Assembly: GCA_020002185.1 (NCBI GenBank)
Contig: CM034533.1
Span: forward strand, 70,574,557 to 70,638,556
Origin: Paraescarpia echinospica
Lineage: Eukaryota > Annelida > Polychaeta > Sabellida > Siboglinidae
DNA length: 64,000 nucleotides
Reading direction: 5' to 3'
Shown: positions 34,428 to 44,518 of the stretch, piece after piece
How the letters are laid out: every line of letters starts with the position of its first letter
Position numbering within the stretch: position 1 is the stretch's first letter
Position numbers and translations under genes: made by a program
Notes under the pieces: model-generated
Databases searched by the model: none
What the model was told of the DNA's origin: nothing
The model's input: only the letters and a program-made list of their open reading frames with translations

Positions 34428-34885
34428 ACCGTAACGGTAACGGTGGGGGTCACTCCGCCACCAGGTTACCCAACATCCAATGTAACCGACCCCCACCTAC
34501 CTCTATACCAAAACCTACCTAACCTCCTAACTAATAACTCTGCCCCTGTCAGAGTTACCCTTCTACCTAACTTCCTGCAAACCAAGATACAACCAAGAAC
34601 TCCGCCCCTGACAGAGCCCCCAATCAATATCCTGTATCTGCAAGAATCTGGATCCTGACCCAGCACCCCCAAAATATCACCAAGGGCCCCGCCCCTGACA
34701 GAGCCCCCAATATCCATTCTGGAACACTTGAATCAGAATCCCGATCACCTAGCCTTCATTACTCCTTCACTTACTTAACTACCTTGCTACATGCGACCTG
34801 CTTTTAGTCACACATAACGAATACCAATATATATCGCAATATAACACCGAGTGCTCCGCCCCTGACAGAACCCCCAATGTATAAC
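34428..34885 (+). repeat. Dispersed 25-base repeats (GCCCCTGACAGAGCCCC family)
   Basis: The motif CTCCGCCCCTGACAGAGCCC recurs at about 34600, 34687 and 34854, with a variant at 34536 (CTCTGCCCCTGTCAGAG, itself an inverted repeat) and a weaker one at 34449. Spacing is irregular. It lies beyond the 3' side of the tyrosine recombinase frame and may be part of that element's end. Confidence 0.6.
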
Positions 34886-35039
34886 ACGAACCCTGACCAT
34901 AGACTAGCCTGCCCAAAACCTTTACCAACCTAACCACATTGCTACCTGTGTTATGCTATACGTACACATACCTAACTTATGACAAAGCTTGGCAGAACCC
35001 TCCATAGACTTGGAACTAAGTTATACCTTCTTCATGTTA

Positions 35040-35776
35040 TACGGATATATTTCTTGATTTCTAATTTGCGCATCAGACTCTCCCTGCAGCGCTGCTGACG
35101 TCGCAGCCCCGATTCTGAAAACTGTGCTACTGAGGCTACAGAATACCAGCAGACGTCTGAACAATCCATCAAAACTCTCTTCGCAACATAGACCTCCCGT
35201 CTGTATGTGCGAAGAACGTACCCAGCGTTACCCCTCTAACTTGTTGAAACTCCCCGACTATCTTAGCTATGTGAATGGAAGTGCCGAGAAGACACTCCCC
35301 GTCAATCTGCACATACTGGGGACCTTGTCTGCCACTATTCTTAAAATGCCTGAAAGAAACTGTTATTATTTCACCACTGACTGTAACGTCCTGGACCTGT
35401 ATACAACCTTGCTAGAACAAGGGACCATCTCCCCTACCCATAAGTATGCTTTGAAAGCTAGAACCATCATGGCTCGCATCATCAGACCTTGATAATGCGA
35501 AGTAATTACCGAAGGCATCGCGTTAACTAGCTGGATGAGTATTGGCAAAGTTACAGGCAATCTCACATCTGGCACTGCTCTTAAGTTCTGAGCCCCTGTC
35601 AAGAGTTTAGATATAATGAAATTCTTTCCAGGGTCCTGGACACCATTGATCTTATGAAAATATGAAATGGCTGACACAATGGATACGATAGATGCTGGGG
35701 CGAAACCGGTGTTATGCAAATGCGCTATGGAGACCATTATAATTGGGACCAAAATTGGCAAAATGGGTCCTCCCAT
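35040..35776 (-). pseudogene. Tyrosine recombinase (DIRS/Ngaro/Crypton-type), frameshifted
   Basis: The frame 35776-35366 reads FAPASIVSIVSAISYFHKIN, then GVQDPGKNFIISKLL, VRLPVTLPILIQLV and MMVLAFKAYLWVGEM. This matches the core-binding region and start of the catalytic domain of the YR family in eukaryotic mobile elements (Arg of the usual R-V/I-G-E block is Trp here: LWVGEM). The C-terminal box survives out of frame at about 35119-35045: HSF then RIGAATSAALQG, split by one extra base, which is the expected H-x-x-R region. The frame is broken by stops and indels, so it is inactive. Confidence 0.72.
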
Positions 35777-35974
35777 ATTGTACCCTGGATGACGGAGCTC
35801 ATGGTGCTTGCAATAATACCTCTACAGTGTCCTGAAGGCCGCTGGGGAGATGTGGAATGGCAATGTGGTCGGCTCGTGATTGGCCCATGGTGCCAGCTTG
35901 TGAAATTCGTCGATCTGTATCTATTGACTGGCACGATCCCACCATGCCTTCTACATTTGGCCATGGAGGGTCCA

Positions 35975-36292
35975 CTATGGCAGTTCCCTGCGCCATATCC
36001 GATGACGGACCCGCCACCTGCTGCCGACGAAGCAGACCCAGGCATCGGTTGACTTGCCGTCGCCGGCATAGTCCTTCACCTCCCGCAGTTCCCGACAGAG
36101 CTGCTCTGTCGCATCGAGACGACTCTCAACGTTCGTTTCCCAGCGTCGACGAGCAGCACCCGCAGCAGATGCTGTTGTCAGTCTATCCGCAGGGTCTACT
36201 TGAACTGCTGCTGGCACGTCTTGAATCTGTGGGGGATGACCACTTGCTGCCGCCCTGGCACGCTGCCGGACAGACTGCCTCACCGGCGCCAT
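35975..36292 (-). pseudogene. N-terminal ORF of the YR element (role unknown)
   Basis: The 105-codon frame starts MAPVRQSVRQRARAAA, is rich in Arg and Ala, and then reads RRWETNVESRLDATEQLC with heptad-like spacing (possible short coiled coil). It precedes the recombinase frame by 200 bases on the same strand. It may be the N-terminus of a gag-like or recombinase-fused protein that has lost its frame. I do not recognise a catalytic domain. Confidence 0.4.
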
Positions 36293-36711
36293 TCTACAAT
36301 ATGATGGGTGGTGTTATATTTAAATAGGAAACAAATACAACATTTCTATCCATACGGACCACCCGGTCCTTTACATGGAGTCCACATATCCGAACAATGT
36401 CACTTATCGATTGATATCACCAAGTTTTCCATCTCACTACACCCTTAAGACACCTATGATAGGTAAAAACCATTATATTCACTCACCCCCGCCATCGCAC
36501 GTACTGTGTCAGATAAATGCAGCTTATTGAAACCCATTACCCTACTTATCAACTTATTAAGACATAAACATCCAATGTTGCTCCTCACAACCAATTACCA
36601 ATCATTATCCGTAACGGATTACCAACCATTAACCGTAACGGTCCCAGCAAGGACAACTGGGCGCAACACCTAGCATTGCTAACTTAGCCATTATCATCCC
36701 GAACGACTGCA

Positions 36712-37860
36712 CACTTACTGTATCCAGTAAGGACGACCAGTCGTAGTGAACCCCCAACGCATACATCTCACACTTACTGTACCCAGTAAGGACGATCAGT
36801 CGTAGTGAATCCCCAACGCATACATCTCACACTTACTGTAACAAGGACGACTGGTCGTAAACGTCTAACTTTACTATTGTAGACTGCATCACCAACTATT
36901 ACACACTTACTGTAACAAGTAAGGACGACTGGTCGTAAACGTCTAACTTTACTATTGTAGACTGCATCACCAACTATTACACAGTTACTGTAACAAGTAA
37001 GGACGACTGGTCGTAAACGTCTAACTTTACTATTGTAGACTGCATCACCAACTATTACACACTTACTGTTCCCAGTAAGGACGACCAGTCGTAGCCAACC
37101 CCCAAACGCATACATTTCACACTTACTGTAACAAGTAAGGACGACTGGTCGTAAACGTCTAACTTTACTATTGCAGACTGCATCACCAACCATTACACAC
37201 TTACTGTTCCCAGTAAGGACGACCAGTCGTAGCCAACCCCAAACGCATACATTTCACACTTACTGTATCAAGTAAGGACGACTGGTCGTAAACGTCTAAC
37301 TTTACTATTGTAGACTGCATCACCAACTATTACACACTTACTGTAACAAGTAAGGACGACTGGTCGTAAACGTCTAACTTTACTATTGTAGACTGCATCA
37401 CCAACTATTACACAGTTACTGTAACAAGTAAGGACGACTGGTCGTAAACGTCTAACTTTACTATTGTAGACTGCATCACCAACTATTACACACTTACTGT
37501 TCCCAGTTAGGACGACCAGTCGTAGCCAACCCCCAAACGCATACATTTCACACTTACTGTAACAAGTAAGGACGACTGGTCGTAAACGTCTAACTTTACT
37601 ATTGCAGACTGCATCACCAACCATTACACACTTACTTTTCCCAGTAAGGACGACCAGTCGTAGCCAACCCCAAACGCATACATTTCACACTTACTGTAAC
37701 AAGTAAGGACAACTGGTCGTAAACGTCTAACTTTACTATTGTAGAGTGCATCGCCAACTATTACACACTTACTGTTCCCAGTAAGGACGACCAGTCGTAA
37801 TTCCCACTCACTCACGTTCTGATCACACTTACTGCTGCCAGTAAGGACGACTGATCGTAG
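36712..37860 (+). repeat. Tandem array of 17 double-hairpin units (60 and 78 bp)
   Basis: Each unit carries CTTACTG-nnnn-CAGTAAG, one base, then ACGACYRGTCGT, so two adjacent palindromes. Spacer type B (60 bp; CCAACCCCCAAACGCATACA) and type A (78 bp; AAACGTCTAACTTTACTATT) alternate irregularly. In type A the first palindrome is CTTACTGTAACAAGTAAG. The four-base loops vary (TATC, TACC, TTCC, CTGC) while most arms stay fixed. A block of about 431 bp (36774-37193) is repeated at 37205-37624. Minus-strand frames through it (PVVLTCYSKC repeats) are artefacts of the array. Confidence 0.9.
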
Positions 37861-37892
37861 ATACTGAACATTACTGTTTTGCCAGCATCACT

Positions 37893-38345
37893 GCCAACAA
37901 ATATCCCATACTATATCACGTAAGTACGCCTATTCATTATATTATCCAAGTAACCATTACGAATCCATAACATCAGCATCAACCTTTGAAGTTTCACATT
38001 CACTCACTTACCACTGTGTCGATACTGTTAGTCGGCGACCCAACACACTTACATCTTAATGCTCTTCACTGCCATAAAACTGCTCCCCTAACACTGCGTC
38101 ATAGCTTGTAATTACCGAGATCGTTGAAGTGAACTCCATATGGCCGAAAAATTTCATTCCGCGAGTTCCACAACCCTTTGTGCTTCCAAAAGCTAATCTT
38201 ACCTGTGTCACACACTGCCTTAAGAAATTCATTAATTTCCACTACACGCCTAGCTCCTTCCTCGCTTGAAATGTGGCGATATGGTTTACGTATCACTACG
38301 CGCTCAACCCCTCTTCTAATCAAATCCTGGGCAACCTCGTACAGT
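37893..38345 (+). repeat. Direct duplication, copy 1 (with truncated SGNH gene)
   Basis: This block (from CCAACAAATATCCCAT to CCTCGTACAG) is nearly the same as 38676-39143. It contains, on the minus strand, the C-terminal half of the SGNH hydrolase (38350-38099): GVERVVI, then HISSEEGARRVVEI and YGVHFNDLGNYKL. Here the Asp before the catalytic His is Tyr (RPYGVHF). The link region QVVKR is also missing. It is a dead partial copy. Confidence 0.88.
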
Positions 38346-38675
38346 AGGTATGTGGACAAGAATTTCAAGCTTGACCAATGTCTAAACAAATAACACTGAT
38401 GAAAAGAGCTTTAAAACCATAAACGATGATACCAAAATCACTTAATTATGTTGAATATTAATGGAGTTATTGATTTTTTTTTGTTTTTTTTTTGTTTCAG
38501 GAATCGGCCTTTGTTTTAGTCCTACTAAATACATACATTTGCTTTACAGCTGTGTGACTGAAAATGTGACTTTTTCCTAAAAAAACATGTCACTTCCTTA
38601 ATAACAAAGATATCGTCATAAAATGTTGACTGAAGATATAGGGTAATGATTTCTTTCAAAAGATCTAATCAAAAC

Positions 38676-39143
38676 CAACAAATATCCCATTACTATATCA
38701 CGTAAGTACGCCTATTCATTATATTATCCAAGTAACCATTACGAATCTATAACATCAGCATCAACATTTGAAGTTTCACATTCACTCACTTACCACTGTG
38801 TCGATACTGTTAGTCGGCGACCCAACACAGTTACATCTTAATGCTCTTCACTGCCATACAAACTGCTCCCCTAACACTGCGCCATAGCTTGTAATTACCG
38901 AGATCGTTGAAGTGAACTCCATCTGGCCGAAAAATTTCATGCCGCGAGTTCCACAACCCTTTGTGCTTCCAAAAGTTAATCTTACCGGTGTCACACACTG
39001 CCTTAAGAAAATCATTAATTTCCACTACACGCCTAGCTCCTTCCTCGCTTGAAATGTGGCGATATGTTTTACGTTTCACCACCTGGCATATTACCACGCG
39101 CTCAACCCCTCTTCTAACCAAATCCTGGGCAACCTCGTACAGC
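38676..39143 (+). repeat. Direct duplication, copy 2
   Basis: Partner of 37893-38345, and part of the fuller SGNH gene. The two copies are separated by 330 bases of unrelated AT-rich sequence (38346-38675). Confidence 0.88.
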
Positions 39144-39526
39144 CGCATCCCTACTTTCAATAACTGGTGTCCTGCCGCACTGTCTATGTCGTTACCCCCT
39201 ACACTCATGACCACAATCCTCGCCAAACCTCTATGGCTACCCACCGAACTTACCGAACCGCCCCGATAACCTGCAAAACTGATGCGGCAATTATTACCCG
39301 CGAGCGGCGACCACGGAAAAAAAAACCGAACCGTCTCGGACTCGACAAACTTCTGTAACCAGAATACGTGGCTATCGCCAATCACTAATGCTAACGCCTT
39401 ACTTTCCGTGCCACTATCCATCATACGCTTACCGTAACCAAATAAATTATACTTAGCTTCGCACAGCTCCTCGCTCGACCCACGACGACGGGTACATTGT
39501 AATGCCAATAGCCCACGCTGGCGCAA
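38831..39526 (-). CDS. SGNH/GDSL-type hydrolase in YR element
   Basis: The 231-codon frame has the SGNH blocks in order: LVIGDSHVFWL (nucleophile Ser), FAGYRGGSV (Gly), MSVGGNDIDS (Asn) and RPDGVHFNDLGNYKL (Asp and His). The length suits a single-domain SGNH esterase. I recall SGNH-like hydrolase frames in some tyrosine-recombinase retroelements (Ngaro group). Here the gene lies 3 kb upstream of the recombinase on the same strand with the hairpin array between. The frame is intact with its catalytic residues, unlike the recombinase. The true start may be the Met at residue 1, 35 or 36. Alternative: a host esterase gene, less likely because it has no introns and is partly duplicated beside it. 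Confidence 0.72.
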   Translation of the reverse strand: MRQRGLLALQCTRRRGSSEELCEAKYNLFGYGKRMMDSGTESKALALVIGDSHVFWLQKFVESETVRFFFPWSPLAGNNCRISFAGYRGGSVSSVGSHRGLARIVVMSVGGNDIDSAAGHQLLKVGMRLYEVAQDLVRRGVERVVICQVVKRKTYRHISSEEGARRVVEINDFLKAVCDTGKINFWKHKGLWNSRHEIFRPDGVHFNDLGNYKLWRSVRGAVCMAVKSIKM

Positions 39527-39952
39527 ATGGCGTCACCACGCTGTCCCCGTGTTGGAACTCCGGTACCCGGACTCCTTCGTACCTTCCTCCACTCCGCTAA
39601 TACCCCGCCTACACACACTAACTCACACGATTAGCACAAAACAAAGATACTAAATATAACTAAATCGACATAAAAACAGAACACAGCATTTTGGTGATTG
39701 GCGTGCCAATAGTATACACTGAATCAAACCAAACCAGACAGTGAGCCTGAATTTCCTTTGTGGCTGGCCTATATAGCCCCTATCACTCCTTTACATATTC
39801 CTCCGCGTTGGTCTCAGCTTGATCACTAGGGAAACTCCAGGCCTATCTACCAGAGGGCGCTACTATTTGCACCTTTACTACTATCAATATTGCATCGCTG
39901 CCTCGCACAAAATTAATTTATATATATATATATATAAATATACATATATACG

Positions 39953-39983
39953 CACGCACGCACACACACTGACACACACACAC

Positions 39984-40041
<58 letters not shown>

Positions 40042-40056
40042 ACACACACACACACA
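39953..40056 (+). repeat. (AC)n microsatellite
   Basis: Nearly pure AC for about 95 bases after a (TA)n tract (39918-39950). Confidence 0.97.
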
Positions 40057-40689
40057 TCGCACTAACGTGGTATTGTATTTCTACAGATGACTGACCTACC
40101 GATGACAGAGAGCCAGATGTCAAACACTGGATAGTGCGACTTCCGTTCTACCCATTGCATTGACGTAATAGTTGCCAGAATCGTGCTGTGTTGACAGTAC
40201 CTGAAAGTATTTCATAAACAGATTATTAGTGTGCATAACAGCTAAGCTATGCCTAAATATAGTGTGCACGATTATAGGTATAACATTAATAATTGCACTT
40301 GTGCACACAATTCATGTGCAGTTGTAGTATGGCCAACAGCGTACGACGCAGACGGTTATGATATGAACAATTTGCGTCATGATGTGTTAGCTCATGTTCA
40401 ACGACCATGTAACAAAGACTTGCTTGTGAATGTTACCGATGATGTACACATTAATCAACACAAAACGTGTGCACATATTTCAGTTGATGCAGGGGCCTTG
40501 TCAGTTACGATGGCCAACGTTTATGTTGTTCGCTGGAATGTGTAGTTACTTCTTAGTACATGTTAGTAGTTCTTGTTGCAACATTGTAATCTTACTCTTT
40601 GCATACGTGCCACACATACATACACATTGTTTCAACTATAAAAAACGTGATAATATGTTTTTCTATAGGCAAAGTGTATGTTTATTTGT

Positions 40690-40735
40690 GTATGTGTGTG
40701 TGTGTGTGTGCGTGCGTGCGTGCGCGCGCGCTTGT
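40690..40735 (+). repeat. (TG)n/(CG)n microsatellite
   Basis: TG repeats grading into CGTGCG and GCGCGCGC, an alternating purine-pyrimidine tract able to form Z-DNA. Confidence 0.9.
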
Positions 40736-42102
40736 GGATACGTATGTGTGTGGGGGGATCGAGCCTGTGCAAATATATCGTCGTGCGTGAACATTGTCGT
40801 CGGGCATGTTGTGGCTTATGCCGAGTTCCAATCACCTCGTGTATACACTGAATACGACCTCGTAACCCCTACTTGACCCAGTTGCATAAATATATATAAT
40901 TCCAGTTCGCCACGTCGTGTTAACAATATAAACGAGCTCAATGGAAGGCGGCATCACTCTTCGGGAATTGTATACAACGCAATATGCCGTACTATCTGGC
41001 AAAGCACGGATGATATATATTTGAACAGGGTTGACTTGTTGGCTGTCATGCCATAGTGTGAACCACACTAACACTGCCATGCAAGCAAATTAAAGTAGAA
41101 GAGGTTTATAGGTGTTTGACCAATAATGACTCGTGTAAATTCTGGCTTTATCCTGGTTGTCGAGGATGACACAGGTATCTTCATCCTGCTGGCGTATTGT
41201 TCTTACTAGCGTGTTTTTCATCAATACCACGTTGCGGTGTTCGGTATATCAACGCAGTAAGAGAAAACACACATCATTTTCCTTTGCCCACGGCTCGTAG
41301 TCTGTGGTATTGCGCCGTCAAACCAAAGCATTTTCAACGCACGTTTTATAGTTGTGTTATCTGATGACACTAAACTTCTTGACATGTATCTTCAACCCCC
41401 ACCCCCCCAACATGGCGCATAAAATATTACATTTGCTATTTTAGATTGCAGATGGAAGGAATTAGTAGAAGATTTAAGGAAGACGAGTAAACATTAATTT
41501 CAGCGTTATGAAGTTGACTGGCGTTTGCAAATAAAACAATTACGCACGGGTGATAAATATATAAATAAGACGATTGAGACATATTTATCTAATTACTACC
41601 GTCGTCTACACAGTCATCTTGGGACTTGTCATGAAATGCCCGTTGTCGTGTTCATCACGTAATAGCGTGACCCCATGCCCATGTACTTCAGTCTGCTTGT
41701 GTTCCAATACGTTCAAGCAATTTGGCCTAAGAAAACATATTTATAACTGGTTGGGATGATGTTATGATTACCGAATCATTCGCATGGTTGGAAACTATAT
41801 GTAGTATTACTTTGTATATGACTGCCATATTGCTTTTCTATTATTACAATTATTCAAAAATACCAATGGTTGTGTTGACATTATTGTATATGACAACATA
41901 TCAAACAACTTTTAATCATGTTTTCCTATCTTCGATGACTTGAGAATAAGTTGACTTCTTGTTCTTCTTATGATCAGCACGGAACTCTATATCAGCCACA
42001 TGCATGTGGTTAGCGTATCGTCGATCTTGGATGGAGCGTCGCGGTCTGTTGCGGCCACATTGAATATTGTTATGTTTTCAATTTCCCAAATAGTGACAAT
42101 CA

Positions 42103-42123
42103 CACACACACACGCACACACAC

Positions 42124-42162
<39 letters not shown>

Positions 42163-42172
42163 TACACACACA
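42103..42172 (+). repeat. (AC)n microsatellite
   Basis: About 70 bases of AC repeats with a few GC interruptions. Confidence 0.95.
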
Positions 42173-44518
42173 CCTGGATAACGTTATATATAACACATCT
42201 ATAAATTGTAGTTGAATTATCATCATACGTTCACCATAACATTGCCTTAAAGTTGCATTATCAGTTAAATTACCATTTTTAACGAATTTTAGGAAAGTGG
42301 ATGTACACCATGCTATGATATTTGCATATTAGTATGCTTGCTATCACATGTGTCACTTTATGATTTGATACGTTTTTTATACATGATGCATTTGCTAACA
42401 AATAACGAACATGGGGTTTCCCAAGATGTGTATGAATTGTCTTCACCCAGTACCAGTCTTTTGTCTAGGTCGAATTTGCAGGGCGTTACGTGAATTGAGC
42501 AGTACTGTGGAGGACGGGATAATGTGCTATATAAAAACTAATACTTATGTTGGTAAATCTATATTTTATAACCAAATTCATAATGATTTCCATTAACAGT
42601 ACTCTCGAAATAGTATACATATAGAGTGTCCAAAGTTCGTATGTCGCGCAATTTCGTGGCAATGCAATATCATTTGTTGTTTTCTAAAACCTAAACAGTC
42701 TATACTGAATGATGACATAGTATGATACCAACCAGCTTTATTATTATTATTAATGTATTCAACCTCCGTTACCGGAGAAGAAACATTAAAATACACACAT
42801 ATACATGCATTCACACACAAACGATACACGATGATAGTAAAATTATCTGTAAATGACTAGCGGCAATACATAAAATGACATAATATGTCAACTTAGTATA
42901 ACTTACGTAGATTCACATGTATAAGACACACGATGAATAGTAAGGCGGCTAGTAAACAGCGACAATACATACAATGACATGATATAATATGTACGCTCGG
43001 TATAACTTATGTAGATCAGTTAAAATAAAAACAAAATAAATTAGAATGCAGTGGTTAAGAGGTGGACAAAAAAGGTGTTCATGTGAATATGGCTTATATA
43101 TTATTTATAACAATTGTAGCTGCCAGTTCAACATAAACTTTCACTGATGCGTTCAAACAGAATGGAATAAATGAAGAAAGGGATACTGAATTCTCAGTGC
43201 ACATAACAATAGTCAATATTATTTTGTTTTGCTTTGAAAGCTCGAGTAGTTTGTTATCGTATATTGACGCATGCTACGACGAATATATTGACATGATGAT
43301 TCTTAATCACGGCATTAATTTGTACCGAACATAATGTCTTTGATACAAATAACGTCTTGACTTTGCCTAGACAACATTGTCCTCGTAATTGACATGTGTT
43401 CATGTTGACGTTTCAACATGTCAACAAAACAACACGGCTTTGCTACTTTTGATGTTTCTTATCAAATCCATTACATACACTTTGCAGCAAAAATTAGATT
43501 TTTTACATTAACCATAAAACACCGGTCGTGATATGTTTGTTTTAGACAGTTTAGTATTTACTATTGCGCATGTCTAACACGTAAACCGCTCGACAGCGGG
43601 ATTCCCTAGTAGATTATGTTAAACCAATCAGCGAATTAACAAAAATTTATCAGAGAAATTAATTGTTCGTCTTTTGCGCAGTTTTATCTTAAAATGGCAT
43701 GTTATGTGAAACAAGTTTATATGGAGTTGAGAAACGTGAAACAGTTGTGTATGGGGGATGTTGGCTCACTGGAAATTTGTATTTTAAAACTGGGGGAACT
43801 CATAATGCAACTGTAACGATAGAGGATGTTATGTAATTGTAATAATAATTCAATAAATAATGGAATATAAATATTAGTCAACACAATGTCTTTTTTCTTT
43901 GTTGAAATAAAATAGGACTTCAACGACGCCGACGGTAAATGTCCATTAAGTCCGAGAAGCCGTCCATAAATGAGCATTGACAGACATAGCAGAAACTGCA
44001 CCTGGATGGATCTAGTACGGCGCTGTTTGTATATGTCATGATCACGTAACCTCTATAGTGTGATCGACCTATTTACTTAGACTTAGCATCTACCACGTTT
44101 ATGGACGCACGAGGCACTCAAAGTCCAAGCAAACATAACAGAATTGGCCCAAAGCTAGCAACTGCCGTTTGTACATTTAACGGTACAACTGGTATTGACC
44201 CAGTACAATGCATATGCCACAATTAAATTGATCTGACATGTCCAATACTGGCCCAGTACTAACCAATATATAGCATGCTGCGCCAGCACAGCATGAGTGT
44301 ACAGGTCTAGTACTGTACAAACACACTATGCCAGCACAGGGCCACTACTGTTCCAGAATGATGCCAATAATAATAAATAACTTCTTACGCGCCAATATCC
44401 TCAGACAATCCGAGCTCAGTGGCGCACCAAAACCAAAGGATTAAGCATTCTCGTACTCGTGTGATAGGCGAAAGTCGTCAACAAATGGATGGATGTGCTA
44501 GGAAGCTAGGGAGGATAG

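Larger units (their letters stand above)
39640..44360. other. Long non-coding stretch with microsatellites
   Basis: No supported gene over 4.7 kb. It holds an (AC)n tract (39960-40056, 92 bases), a TG/CG tract (40696-40731), and an (AC)n tract (42103-42172). Frames across these are His-Thr or Cys-Val artefacts. A block at 44180-44355 has repeated CCAGTACT/AGTACTGG-like motifs similar to 52310-52390. Confidence 0.5.

Noticed and set aside
35124..35492. 122-codon plus-strand frame
   Set aside because: Shadow of the tyrosine recombinase coded on the opposite strand.
36774..37815. Minus-strand frames with repeated PVVLTCYSKC blocks
   Set aside because: They come from translating the tandem hairpin array; unit lengths 60 and 78 are multiples of three, which keeps frames open by chance.
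36712..37860. CRISPR-like array
   Set aside because: Spacers are themselves repeated and the context is a eukaryotic transposon; no cas genes.
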